17,768 bases of DNA from Oscillospiraceae bacterium (GTDB lineage Bacteria > Bacillota > Clostridia > Oscillospirales > Oscillospiraceae): NCBI GenBank assembly GCA_031266955.1, contig JAISAA010000163.1:1-17768 (forward strand), written 5' to 3'. A program made the position numbers and the translations under genes. Below the pieces are notes generated by a model, which was given only the letters and a program-made list of their open reading frames with translations, had not been told where the DNA came from and searched no databases. Positions 7,204 to 13,487 of this stretch are shown here, one piece after another (position 1 is the stretch's first letter; the number at the start of each line of letters is the position of its first letter).

Positions 7204-7968
7204 TTACGCGTTTTTTTCAAACAAAATACGCAGCCCGTCGAGCAGCAGATGCTCGTCGAGCGTTATTTTTTCGCGGCAGTGTGGGATCACGCGCGAGGCG
7301 AGGCCGCCGGTGGCGACGGCGGTCGCCGGCATACCGAGCTCTTCCTCAAAGCGTTTCAGCATACCGTCGATCCCCGCCGCCGCGCCGAACACTATCCCGC
7401 TTTTCATCGCGTCCACGGTCGAGCCGTTTATCGCCTTTTTCGGTGCTTCGACATTCACCTTGGGCAGCAGCGACGCGCCGCGCGTCAGCGCGTCGGCGGA
7501 CAGCGTCACTCCGGGGATTATCGCGCCGCCTATATACGAGCCGGACTCGTCTAAAACAGTGATTTTTGTCGCCGTGCCAATGTCTATTATGAAAACGGGC
7601 GGCTTGTATTTCGCCGTCGCGCCGACGGCGGAGCAGACCATATCGGCGGCGAGCTCCGCCGGATTGTCGATAAGTATATTCAGTCCTGTTTTGATCCCCG
7701 CGCCGACGACGAACGCCTTTTTCCCCGTGAGCTTTCTCACCGCCTCGCGGAACACGCCTGTGAGCGGCGGGACGACGGACGACAGCGCCGCGCCGGTAAA
7801 ATCGCGCGCGTCAAGCCCGTTAAAATCAAAAATGCCTTTTATCCCGGCGGCGTACTCGTCCCCGGTCTTGAGCGGGTCAGTCACCATGCGGAACACGTGC
7901 AGAATTTTTTCGCCCTCAAAGCAGCCTATTACAACATTCGAGTTGCCGATATCGATCGCGAGAAGCAT
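7204..7968 (-). CDS. coaX: Type III pantothenate kinase
   Basis: A 254-residue CoaX (ASKHA fold), which phosphorylates pantothenate in the first step of coenzyme A synthesis. The N-terminal phosphate-binding motif DIGNSN (6-11), NPAELAADMV (102-111, holding Asp109) and the second phosphate motif IIDIGTATKITVLD (127-140) followed by GGAIIPG are all present. The usual GADR in the third motif reads AADM here; variants at this position are common in clostridia and the catalytic Asp is kept. An AAAGGA ribosome site (minus strand, about 7984-7980) precedes ATG. It follows the PanT-like transporter gene by 33 bases and shares its promoter, making a pantothenate uptake-and-trap pair. Confidence 0.95.
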   Translation of the reverse strand: MLLAIDIGNSNVVIGCFEGEKILHVFRMVTDPLKTGDEYAAGIKGIFDFNGLDARDFTGAALSSVVPPLTGVFREAVRKLTGKKAFVVGAGIKTGLNILIDNPAELAADMVCSAVGATAKYKPPVFIIDIGTATKITVLDESGSYIGGAIIPGVTLSADALTRGASLLPKVNVEAPKKAINGSTVDAMKSGIVFGAAAGIDGMLKRFEEELGMPATAVATGGLASRVIPHCREKITLDEHLLLDGLRILFEKNA

Positions 7969-8001
7969 TATACGGTCAGTCCTTTTTTGTAATTTTGCTT
8001 T

Positions 8002-8631
8002 CTACGCCCGCCGTTTGACGGGCAGAAAATGTATGAGCGCCCGTGCCACGGCGCCTCCGATGACGGTACAAACCACAGCCTCAAGAAGCGCGTTCGAGGT
8101 GATAAGCGCCGTGATTATCGGCCAAGCGTTGGTGGTTCCGAACGCTTCCGCCGTCAATGGGTTTTTCGCGAACAGCAACACAAGGGCACCGACGAACAAA
8201 ACCGTGTTCAGGAGCGAGCCGGAAAGACTTGTAAGCGCAACGGCGGCAATTTTCCCTCCCTCGTTCGCTCCAAGCCGCGCGTTGAGTGCCTTATAAATAA
8301 AGCCCGGCAGCCACCCAGCAAAAAAGCGTGGCACAATGCACATCACCGCGACGAGAAGCGCTGTACCAAAGCCCTGATTTACAAGCGCGGTACCGAAAGG
8401 ATCAGTTCCGAAGCAGGTCGAAAAGCTCCAGAGCCCGAAAATCGTGCCGAGTATCGCGCCTCCCGCGGGTCCGAGGACAATAGCGCCTATCACGACCGGA
8501 AGCATATTCAGCGTGATAAATACGGGTCCGAGCGGAATCCTTCCGAGAGGCGTGAAGCAGAACACGATCAGAATTGCGACAAGTACGGCCAGACGTACCA
8601 TCTTGCCTGTGGAAAAGATACTGTTTTTCAT
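8002..8631 (-). CDS. ECF transporter S component, probably pantothenate (PanT-like)
   Basis: A 209-residue membrane protein with about six hydrophobic segments. The N-terminal AVLVAILIVFCFTPLGRIP stretch and GPVFITLNMLPVVIGAIVLGP belong to the ECF S-component fold that captures a vitamin and docks onto a shared energising module (EcfAA'T), which is not in this window. Substrate is inferred from the adjacent pantothenate kinase gene and from resemblance to PanT proteins; it is not read from binding residues. AAAGGAG (8647-8641 on the minus strand) sits nine bases before ATG. Just upstream in the mRNA, GCCGC-ACCC-AAA-GGG-GCGGC (8670-8651) forms a hairpin three bases from the ribosome site, a possible control element. 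Confidence 0.85.
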   Translation of the reverse strand: MKNSIFSTGKMVRLAVLVAILIVFCFTPLGRIPLGPVFITLNMLPVVIGAIVLGPAGGAILGTIFGLWSFSTCFGTDPFGTALVNQGFGTALLVAVMCIVPRFFAGWLPGFIYKALNARLGANEGGKIAAVALTSLSGSLLNTVLFVGALVLLFAKNPLTAEAFGTTNAWPIITALITSNALLEAVVCTVIGGAVARALIHFLPVKRRA

Positions 8632-8707
8632 TATGAAATTCTCCTTTGCTGCCGCCCCTTTGGGTGCGGCGCATATATTTCAGCAGCATAGTCTGCCGCA
8701 TATCCGC

Positions 8708-8736
8708 AATATATACGATTTCATTTCCCTTGTCAA
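8708..8736 (-). promoter_or_regulatory. Promoter of the panT-like/coaX operon
   Basis: On the minus strand TTGACA (8736-8731) and TATATT (8713-8708) are separated by exactly 17 bases, a near-consensus sigma-A promoter. Transcription would start near 8701, giving a leader of about 70 bases. No vitamin riboswitch is recognisable in that leader. Confidence 0.85.
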
Positions 8737-8775
8737 GCAAAAGCCGCCAAAATTTAATTTTTCTGCCAGCTCCCC

Positions 8776-8824
8776 CGTCGCGGCAAGTGCCGCGTTCCCC
8801 GTGCGCGCACGCACGTTCAATCGC
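8776..8824 (-). repeat. Intergenic 49-bp two-hairpin repeat, copy A
   Basis: Read on the minus strand, this segment matches 13057-13105 at 43 of 49 positions without gaps. It holds two hairpins, GTGCG-TGCG... closing with CGCAC, and CGCGGC-ACTT-GCCGCG. It lies between the panT-like promoter and the divergent flippase gene. Confidence 0.8.
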
Positions 8825-8918
8825 ATATGCGAAGCCGCGCGGCACTTCTGCCGGAACCGCCTTGTACATATACATATAAGCATCCAATGGTACAAACCCA
8901 CGAAAGGCGGCGCCGCAT

Positions 8919-10547
8919 ATGCCCCGAGCCAAGGCGATGATCATAAATACGATTTTGCTGTCCGCGACCTCCCTGCTGATGCGCGTCGTCGGGATGGTCT
9001 TTCAGGTGTGGCTGACGCGCAGGATCGGCGCGGCGGGGATCGGGCTGTTTCAGCTCATAATGTCCGTGTCTATGCTCGCCGCGACGTTTGCTATTTCCGG
9101 GATACGCTTTGCGGCCACGCGGCTGGTCTCTATGGAAATCAGCGCGGGGCGCGTGGGCGGCGCGCTCGCTGCCGTACGTCGTTGTCTTATCTACGCCGCC
9201 GTATTCGGCGCGGCGGCGAGCCTGTTTTTGTGGTTCGGCGCGCCCGTCATAGGAAGCGTTTGGATCGGCGATGCGCGAACTGTTTTGTCGCTGCGCGTGC
9301 TGTCGCTGAGTCTGACGGCTTACGCGCTGTCGGCTGTGCTGGCGGGATATTTCACGGCTGTGTGCCGCGTTGTAAAATCCGCCGCCGTAGCCGTCGCGGA
9401 GCAGCTTATACGCATTGGCGTTATCGTCCTCGCGCTCGGCGTATCCGCGGGATATGAGCTTGAAACGGCGTGCGCCGTAGTCGTCGCGGGCGGCGTCGCG
9501 GGGGAGCTTTCGTCGTTTGCCCTGCTCGCCGCTCTGTATCTGTTTGAGAAGCGCGGCTCCCGGCGCGAAAAGCTCTCCCGCGCGGACGGGCGCGGGATGA
9601 CGAGGCGTATGTTCGGCATAGCGGCGCCGCTCGCGCTGTCGGCTTACGCGCGAAGCGCGCTTTCCACGCTGCAGCATCTGCTCGTGCCGCGCGGTCTTAA
9701 AAAATCCGGCGCGTCGTCGGAAAAGGCGCTTGCGGACTACGGGACTGTACACGGTATGGTGTTCCCCGTTTTGATGTTCCCGTCGGCGCTTTTCTACTCT
9801 TTTGCGGAGCTTGTCGTCCCGGAGCTTACGGACGCGCAGGTGCGCGGGGATTCCTCGCGCATATCGGAGCTTGTGTCGCGCTCGCTTCGGCTGTGCTTGC
9901 TGTTTTCCGTCGGCTTTATGGCGTGCATATGGGGCTTTGGGGAAGAGCTCGGGCGGGCCGTGTACGGCGCCGGCGAAACGGGGAAATATCTGACGGGGCT
10001 CGCGTGGCTTATGCCGATAATGTATCTCGACAGCGTGACGGACGGTATGCTCCGCGGGCTCGGCCAGCAGATGTACAGTATGGCGTACAATATTCTCGAC
10101 TCCGCCGTGTCGGTCACGCTCGTGTATCTGCTGCTGCCGCGGTTCGCGCTGGCTGGATACGTATTTATGGTGGCGTTCACGGAAATATTCAACTTCGCGC
10201 TCAGTATAAACAGGCTCCGCAAGACGACGGAGATACATTTTTCCGTCAAAACGGCGCTTAAAGCTCTTTTCTCGGCGTTCGGCGCGGTGAATCTGACGCG
10301 CTTTCTCGCGTCGCTTTCCGGCTTCCCCGCCGCGCCGGAGGCCGGGACACTCGCGCTGAATATATCGCTGTGCTTTTTCATTTACGCGTTGCTGCTCCTG
10401 CTTTTCGGCTGCTTTGAGCCGCGCGAGACTGAAGCCGCAAAAAAATTTTTCGGCGGTATTGAAAAGCGCGCGCGGGCGTGGTATACTAAGCAAAGCAGCG
10501 TTTCGCGGGCCGCGCGTTCAAGTCTTTTAAGTAAGGCCCGCAAGTAA
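8919..10547 (+). CDS. MOP-family polysaccharide flippase, SpoVB-like
   Basis: A 542-residue integral membrane protein with about 14 hydrophobic segments, the usual size and layout of the MOP/MATE-like PST and SpoVB family (starting IINTILLSATSLLMRVVGMVFQ, a typical first helix). Family members flip lipid-linked sugar precursors across the membrane; SpoVB and relatives act in spore cortex or cell-wall synthesis. The exact substrate cannot be read from sequence. ATG 8919 has AAAGGCGG (8903-8910) eight bases upstream; ATG 8937 (Met7) is an alternative nearer to the first helix. The C-terminal tail after the last helix is Arg/Lys-rich and its coding sequence contains the promoter of the next gene. 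Confidence 0.87.
   Translation: MPRAKAMIINTILLSATSLLMRVVGMVFQVWLTRRIGAAGIGLFQLIMSVSMLAATFAISGIRFAATRLVSMEISAGRVGGALAAVRRCLIYAAVFGAAASLFLWFGAPVIGSVWIGDARTVLSLRVLSLSLTAYALSAVLAGYFTAVCRVVKSAAVAVAEQLIRIGVIVLALGVSAGYELETACAVVVAGGVAGELSSFALLAALYLFEKRGSRREKLSRADGRGMTRRMFGIAAPLALSAYARSALSTLQHLLVPRGLKKSGASSEKALADYGTVHGMVFPVLMFPSALFYSFAELVVPELTDAQVRGDSSRISELVSRSLRLCLLFSVGFMACIWGFGEELGRAVYGAGETGKYLTGLAWLMPIMYLDSVTDGMLRGLGQQMYSMAYNILDSAVSVTLVYLLLPRFALAGYVFMVAFTEIFNFALSINRLRKTTEIHFSVKTALKALFSAFGAVNLTRFLASLSGFPAAPEAGTLALNISLCFFIYALLLLLFGCFEPRETEAAKKFFGGIEKRARAWYTKQSSVSRAARSSLLSKARK
10459..10487 (+). promoter_or_regulatory. Promoter inside the flippase 3' end, driving the DUF1858 gene
   Basis: TTGAAA (10459-10464) and TATACT (10482-10487) are 17 bases apart. 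Transcription would begin near 10494, ahead of a 7-bp stem GCGGGCC (10505-10511) with GGCCCGC (10535-10541) and the strong ribosome site of the following gene. This would give the small redox-type protein and TrmK expression independent of the flippase. Confidence 0.65.
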
Positions 10548-10566
10548 AAATTTGGAGGTAAAAAAT

Positions 10567-10773
10567 ATGTTTGAAATCACGAAGGACACCGTAATCGCCG
10601 ACATCCTCGACTTCGCGCCCGAAACGGCGCCGCTTTTCGTATCCATCGGGATGCACTGCCTCGGCTGCGCGATGTCGTCCGGCGAGACGCTGGGCGAAGC
10701 GTGCGAGGTGCACGGAGTTGACGCGGACGAGTTCCTTGAAGCTCTCAACGCAAGGCTCTCCGTCAACAAGTAA
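10567..10773 (+). CDS. DUF1858 small CxxC protein (hybrid-cluster-associated redox disulfide domain)
   Basis: A 68-residue protein made of one DUF1858 domain. The signature GMHCLGCAMSSGETLGEAC places a Cys31-x-x-Cys34 pair at the start of a helix, plus Cys46. These little domains occur alone or fused to hybrid-cluster and other redox proteins and are thought to carry a reactive disulfide; no precise function is established. ATG 10567 has GGAGG (10554-10558) eight bases upstream. The gene starts 19 bases after the flippase stop, is served by an internal promoter, and is followed after 24 bases by the TrmK-like gene. Confidence 0.88.
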   Translation: MFEITKDTVIADILDFAPETAPLFVSIGMHCLGCAMSSGETLGEACEVHGVDADEFLEALNARLSVNK

Positions 10774-10797
10774 GCCCGCGAAAGCGAAAAACGTCAG

Positions 10798-11277
10798 ATG
10801 AAACTGCGCGCCGGAGGGCGGCTTGCGGAGCTCGCTTCGCGCGTCCCTTTCGGCGCGTCAGTTTTGGACGTCGGCTGCGACCACGGGGCTATACCCATAT
10901 ATCTTGCCGAACGCGGCGCGGCGCGCGCCGTTTTCGCGTCCGATATCCGTCCGGGGCCGCTCGGGGCGGCGCGGCGGAACGCCGAAAAGCGCGGCGTCGC
11001 GGATAAGCTCGGCTTTTACCTCGCGGACGGCGTCCCACCGGACGTCGCCGCGCTCGTCGATACGATAATAATCTCCGGCATGGGCGGCGAGACTATCGCC
11101 GGAATTTTAGAACGCGCGCGCAAAACGCTTGAACCGGGCGTTTTTTTCATATTGCAGCCCCAAACAAAGCTCGACGCGCTGTTGTCGTTCCTCTCCCGCG
11201 AGAGTTTTCGCGATACGACGCTTTCAGAGGTCTGCGAGGGGCGGCGGAAATACGAGATCATTACGGCGCGGCGCTGA
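10798..11277 (+). CDS. trmK: TrmK-like tRNA (adenine-22 N1) methyltransferase, short form
   Basis: A 159-residue class I SAM-dependent methyltransferase. The SAM-binding loop SVLDVGCDHGAIPIYLA (21-37), the acidic end of strand 2 (ASDIRPGPLGAARRN, 47-61) and the family motif IISGMGGETIAGIL (91-104) match TrmK (B. subtilis YqfN), which methylates A22 in tRNA. B. subtilis TrmK is about 235 residues with a C-terminal coiled-coil arm that helps bind tRNA; here the protein stops right after the Rossmann core (GRRKYEIITARR), so that arm is missing. The ribosome site is weak. Symbol and substrate follow the family and are less certain because of the missing arm. Confidence 0.82.
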   Translation: MKLRAGGRLAELASRVPFGASVLDVGCDHGAIPIYLAERGAARAVFASDIRPGPLGAARRNAEKRGVADKLGFYLADGVPPDVAALVDTIIISGMGGETIAGILERARKTLEPGVFFILQPQTKLDALLSFLSRESFRDTTLSEVCEGRRKYEIITARR

Positions 11278-11458
11278 AAAAATCAACAGACGCCGCCGCG
11301 CGTCAGCGCGCGGACGTTTGATTTAACGTCCGCGCCCCCGTCTACATAAGGGCGCGGCGTGCCGCGCCCCTACGCGAAACCCCCGTGCGCGCAGCAGCGC
11401 GGCAGGAACCACCCCGCCCCATGTGCGGGGGCACCCCTCCACAGGACGGGGAAGCGCG
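11278..11458. repeat. Hairpin-rich intergenic spacer between convergent genes
   Basis: This spacer holds several GC-rich palindromes. The first is GCGCGGACGT (11308-11317) with ACGTCCGCGC (11326-11335), 8-base loop. The second is GGGCGCGGC (11350-11358) with GCCGCGCCC (11361-11369). A third, CCCCGC/GCGGGG, lies around 11413-11430. None has a U-run typical of an intrinsic terminator, but together they separate the convergent trmK and spoIIM-like transcripts. The ATTTAACGT core beside the first palindrome also appears beside the 13057 repeat. Confidence 0.6.
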
Positions 11459-12091
11459 TCAAACAAGCCTTGAGAGAGCCCCCGGCAGCACCGCCGCGGT
11501 AACGAGCGCCGACGCCGCGAGCGCCGCCGCGCACAAGGCGCATCTTCCGAAAAATCCGCCGCCGTACGGCGACGGCGCTTTTCCCGCGCGCCGCGCCACC
11601 GAGCTCAAAAGCGAAAACGAGGCGGTGAACGACTGCGCCGAAATCACAAAAAGGCACGGCACCGCGATAAGCGCCTCCGGCGCAAAAATCGCGAGCGCGG
11701 CGGGTATCCCCGGCGCGCCGTAATACCGCACGGCGGCGGACATTGTAAAGCAAAGCAGAAATCCGCGCAACGCCGCGACCGCCGGTATCCCGGCGACGCC
11801 GAGCAGCGAAAACGCGAAAAGCAGCGCGATAATATGATACTTCCCCGCCGACAGCAGCGCGGAGAGAAAGCGCTCGCCCAAGCCCCCGGCAGGTTGTCCG
11901 ATAATTTCAGCGCCGGCTACGGATAGACCTGAGATATACGTCCCGACCGGCGTGCCAGCCGGCAGCGCGACAGCCGCCGCCGTCCCGAGCAGACACCCTC
12001 CGACAAAAAGCGCGGCGCAGACCGTAAAGCCCCTGAAATGCGTTCTTACGCCGGGGCGCGTACCGCCGCCCCCGCTCATAAGCGCCCGCAT
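11459..12091 (-). CDS. Stage II sporulation protein M-like membrane protein
   Basis: A 210-residue membrane protein resembling SpoIIM (DUF95 family). It has an N-terminal helix (FTVCAALFVGGCLLGTAAAVAL), an extracytoplasmic stretch, then helices including KYHIIALLFAFSLLGVAGIPAV, the FLLCFTMSAAV segment and PEALIAVPCLFVISAQSF. SpoIIM is part of the SpoIIDMP machine that degrades septal peptidoglycan during engulfment; members in other operons may differ in role. The start ATG at 12091 overlaps the TGA of the upstream gene (TGATG), so the two are translationally coupled. The frame extends upstream to 12226, but that part overlaps the neighbour and is arginine-rich shadow sequence. Confidence 0.78.
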   Translation of the reverse strand: MRALMSGGGGTRPGVRTHFRGFTVCAALFVGGCLLGTAAAVALPAGTPVGTYISGLSVAGAEIIGQPAGGLGERFLSALLSAGKYHIIALLFAFSLLGVAGIPAVAALRGFLLCFTMSAAVRYYGAPGIPAALAIFAPEALIAVPCLFVISAQSFTASFSLLSSVARRAGKAPSPYGGGFFGRCALCAAALAASALVTAAVLPGALSRLV

Positions 12092-12531
12092 CAGTGCCGG
12101 CGCCCGCGCCGAAACGCCGCCGCCGCTCCGCCGAACGCCCCGCCAGGCACAAGCGCCGCGAGCTCCGCGAGCTTCCGTCCGCCAAGCGTTTCCCCGCCAC
12201 CGCCGAACAGCGCGCCCCCGAGACATATGAGCAGCAGCATACCCCCCACCGCGGCCCCCGAAAGCAGTCTCTTTCCGTCAACGCGCGACGCGGCGGCAAG
12301 CCCTCCCGCCATCGCGCCCAAAAACGCGCAGATATCAACGGCGATTCTCATAAAATCCTCCGGCAGCCTCCCGGAGGCTATAAGCGCCGCCGCCCCCGCA
12401 AGCAGCACCGCTGTCACGGCGACGCCCACCGCCAGCCCGCGAAGCTCCGCCGCCGGCATTCCCGACGCGATAGTCCCCGATGAAAAACCAGTGCCGGCGC
12501 CTGCCGGACGGACACGCCTGCCTTGTCGCAT
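12091..12531 (-). CDS. TIGR04086-family membrane protein (YrzE-like)
   Basis: A 146-residue protein with four predicted hydrophobic segments (GLAVGVAVTAVLLAGAAALIA, then IAVDICAFLGAMAGGLAAA, LLSGAAVGGMLLLICLGGALF and a short last one) and an Arg-rich end. The size and four-helix pattern match the TIGR04086 family of clostridial membrane proteins, which often lie beside yajC; their function is unknown. ATG 12531 was chosen because AGGGGAGGG (12547-12539, minus strand) lies eight bases upstream. That ribosome site is also the 3' arm of the terminator hairpin behind yajC, so its accessibility should depend on where the transcript starts. Confidence 0.78.
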   Translation of the reverse strand: MRQGRRVRPAGAGTGFSSGTIASGMPAAELRGLAVGVAVTAVLLAGAAALIASGRLPEDFMRIAVDICAFLGAMAGGLAAASRVDGKRLLSGAAVGGMLLLICLGGALFGGGGETLGGRKLAELAALVPGGAFGGAAAAFRRGRRH

Positions 12532-12603
12532 AAAAAAGCCCTCCCCTTTGATTACCGTATCGAAAGCATTATAGCTTCGGTACAAGTTATTCGAGGGGAG
12601 GGC
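12532..12603 (-). terminator. Terminator/attenuator after yajC whose 3' arm is a ribosome site
   Basis: On the minus strand GCCCTCCCCT (12603-12594) pairs perfectly with AGGGGAGGGC (12547-12538), followed at once by TTTTTT (12537-12532) and then the ATG of the TIGR04086 gene. The 46-base loop holds a second imperfect hairpin and a TATAAT (12573-12568). The same AGGGGAGGG that closes the terminator is the only good Shine-Dalgarno for the downstream gene. Confidence 0.8.
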
Positions 12604-12648
12604 ATATTATGCTATGTGATTATGTGATTAAACGTGCGTGCGTTTCCT

Positions 12649-12930
12649 TTATTTTTGGGCTTCCTGCTGCGCGGATTTGCCGGTGGTGGAGATCGCCCAT
12701 TTGGCAACCTCGACGCGGACGCGATCCTCGCTTGTCTCAAATACGATGCTGTCGTCCGAAACGGACACTACTTTGCCGAAAATCCCGCCGATAGTTGTGA
12801 TCGTATCGCCCGCGGTCAGCGAATTGCGCATTTCCTCCTCCTGCTTCTTTTTCTTTTTGTTCGAGCGCATCTGAAATACGTAGAAAGCGACGAGCATCAC
12901 CACGAGGATTATAATTGTTATCTGATCCAT
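12649..12930 (-). CDS. yajC: Preprotein translocase subunit YajC
   Basis: A 93-residue protein with one N-terminal transmembrane helix (ITIIILVVMLVAFYVFQ, 4-20), then a Lys-rich cytoplasmic stretch (RSNKKKKKQEEEM) and the YajC core (LTAGDTITTIGGIFGKVVSV). YajC associates with SecDF and the SecYEG channel. The RNSLTAGDTITTIGG pattern is the family hallmark. AAGGAGT (12947-12941) lies ten bases before ATG, and a promoter sits at 13006-12978. It heads a minus-strand unit with the TIGR04086 and SpoIIM-like genes, separated from them by a conditional terminator. Confidence 0.95.
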   Translation of the reverse strand: MDQITIIILVVMLVAFYVFQMRSNKKKKKQEEEMRNSLTAGDTITTIGGIFGKVVSVSDDSIVFETSEDRVRVEVAKWAISTTGKSAQQEAQK

Positions 12931-12977
12931 TATAGTCTAAACTCCTTAAAAAAAATAAATAATAGGCAACGCGGATA

Positions 12978-13006
12978 ATAATACCACGCGCGCCGCGGAA
13001 GTACAA
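12978..13006 (-). promoter_or_regulatory. yajC promoter
   Basis: On the minus strand TTGTAC (13006-13001) and TATTAT (12983-12978) are separated by 17 bases, giving a leader of about 40 bases before yajC. Confidence 0.7.
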
Positions 13007-13026
13007 GCCGTTCACAGAAAATTAAC

Positions 13027-13058
13027 GCGCATCCGCCGCCGCACGGCGGCGGACGCGC
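13027..13058 (-). terminator. Probable terminator of the RNase J-ArsC-family unit
   Basis: A long GC stem, 4 bp plus one mismatch plus 9 bp (13027-13040 with 13045-13058) around a 4-base loop, is followed on the minus strand by GTTAATTTTC. The U-run is imperfect, so this is a moderate call. It lies about 60 bases beyond the ArsC-family stop codon, next to the 49-bp repeat. Confidence 0.5.
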
Positions 13059-13105
13059 CATTTAACGTGCCTGCGGGCACGGGGAACGCGGCATTCGCCG
13101 CGACG
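13057..13105 (+). repeat. Intergenic 49-bp two-hairpin repeat, copy B
   Basis: This matches the reverse complement of 8776-8824 at 43 of 49 positions. Its first hairpin is GTGCC-TGCG-GGCAC where copy A has a G-C pair in place of the C-G pair, a compensatory change. The second hairpin, CGCGGC-ATTC-GCCGCG, differs from copy A only in the loop. Confidence 0.8.
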
Positions 13106-13118
13106 CCGCGGCGCTTCG

Positions 13119-13451
13119 CTATTCCCAAGCGCTCCAGATTTCGGGGCAATAGCCCACCGTCGCCGTTTTGCCGTTTCTGACTATCGGCGTTTTGAAAAAG
13201 CCGGGATTCTCTAAAAGCTTTTCCTCTTTATCGGCGTCGCTGGCGAGGTATTTCAGCAGCTCTGCCCCGCGCGCGCCGTAGTCGATAAGCGCCTCAAGCC
13301 CGACGGCGGCCTTTACGCTCGCGAATTCCCCGCGGCTTATGCCGTACCGCAAAAGCTCTATCGCCTGAAATTTGATGCGGCGCTCTTTGAAATACCGCTC
13401 CGCTTTTTTTGTGTCGAAGCATTTCGGTTTCCCGAATATCTGTATGTTCAT
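13119..13451 (-). CDS. ArsC-family thioredoxin-fold protein
   Basis: A 110-residue protein of the ArsC/Spx-like family. The active-site loop is KPKCFDTKKAERYF with a single Cys11, the opening of the family annotated as ArsC family (seleno)protein, in which some members have selenocysteine at this position; here it is an ordinary TGC cysteine. The cis-Pro region reads FFKTPIVRNGKTATVGY. There is no CxxC, so it is not Spx in the strict sense, and arsenate reduction is not demonstrated. It lies 36 bases after the RNase J stop on the same strand and is probably co-transcribed. Its ribosome site (AAGAGG, 13460-13455) is unusually close to the start, with only three bases between. Confidence 0.85.
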   Translation of the reverse strand: MNIQIFGKPKCFDTKKAERYFKERRIKFQAIELLRYGISRGEFASVKAAVGLEALIDYGARGAELLKYLASDADKEEKLLENPGFFKTPIVRNGKTATVGYCPEIWSAWE

Positions 13452-13487
13452 TTGCCTCTTATATTTCCGTCGATCATATTTCTGTCA

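Noticed and set aside
7179..7210. Terminator between gatB and coaX
   Set aside because: Only a 4-bp CGTA/TACG stem before a T-run is visible; too weak to call.
7010..8296. A 428-codon plus-strand frame across gatB end, coaX and the S component
   Set aside because: It is antisense to two recognised minus-strand genes; Ser/Pro/Ala-rich shadow translation.
8862..8880. Promoter for the flippase (TTGTAC, TATAAG)
   Set aside because: The boxes overlap or are wrongly spaced; TATAAG lacks a fitting -35, so no call was made.
8817..10493. A 558-codon minus-strand frame opposite the flippase gene
   Set aside because: Arg-, Gln- and His-rich low-complexity translation is typical of the antisense of a GC-rich membrane-protein gene; no start signal or family resemblance.
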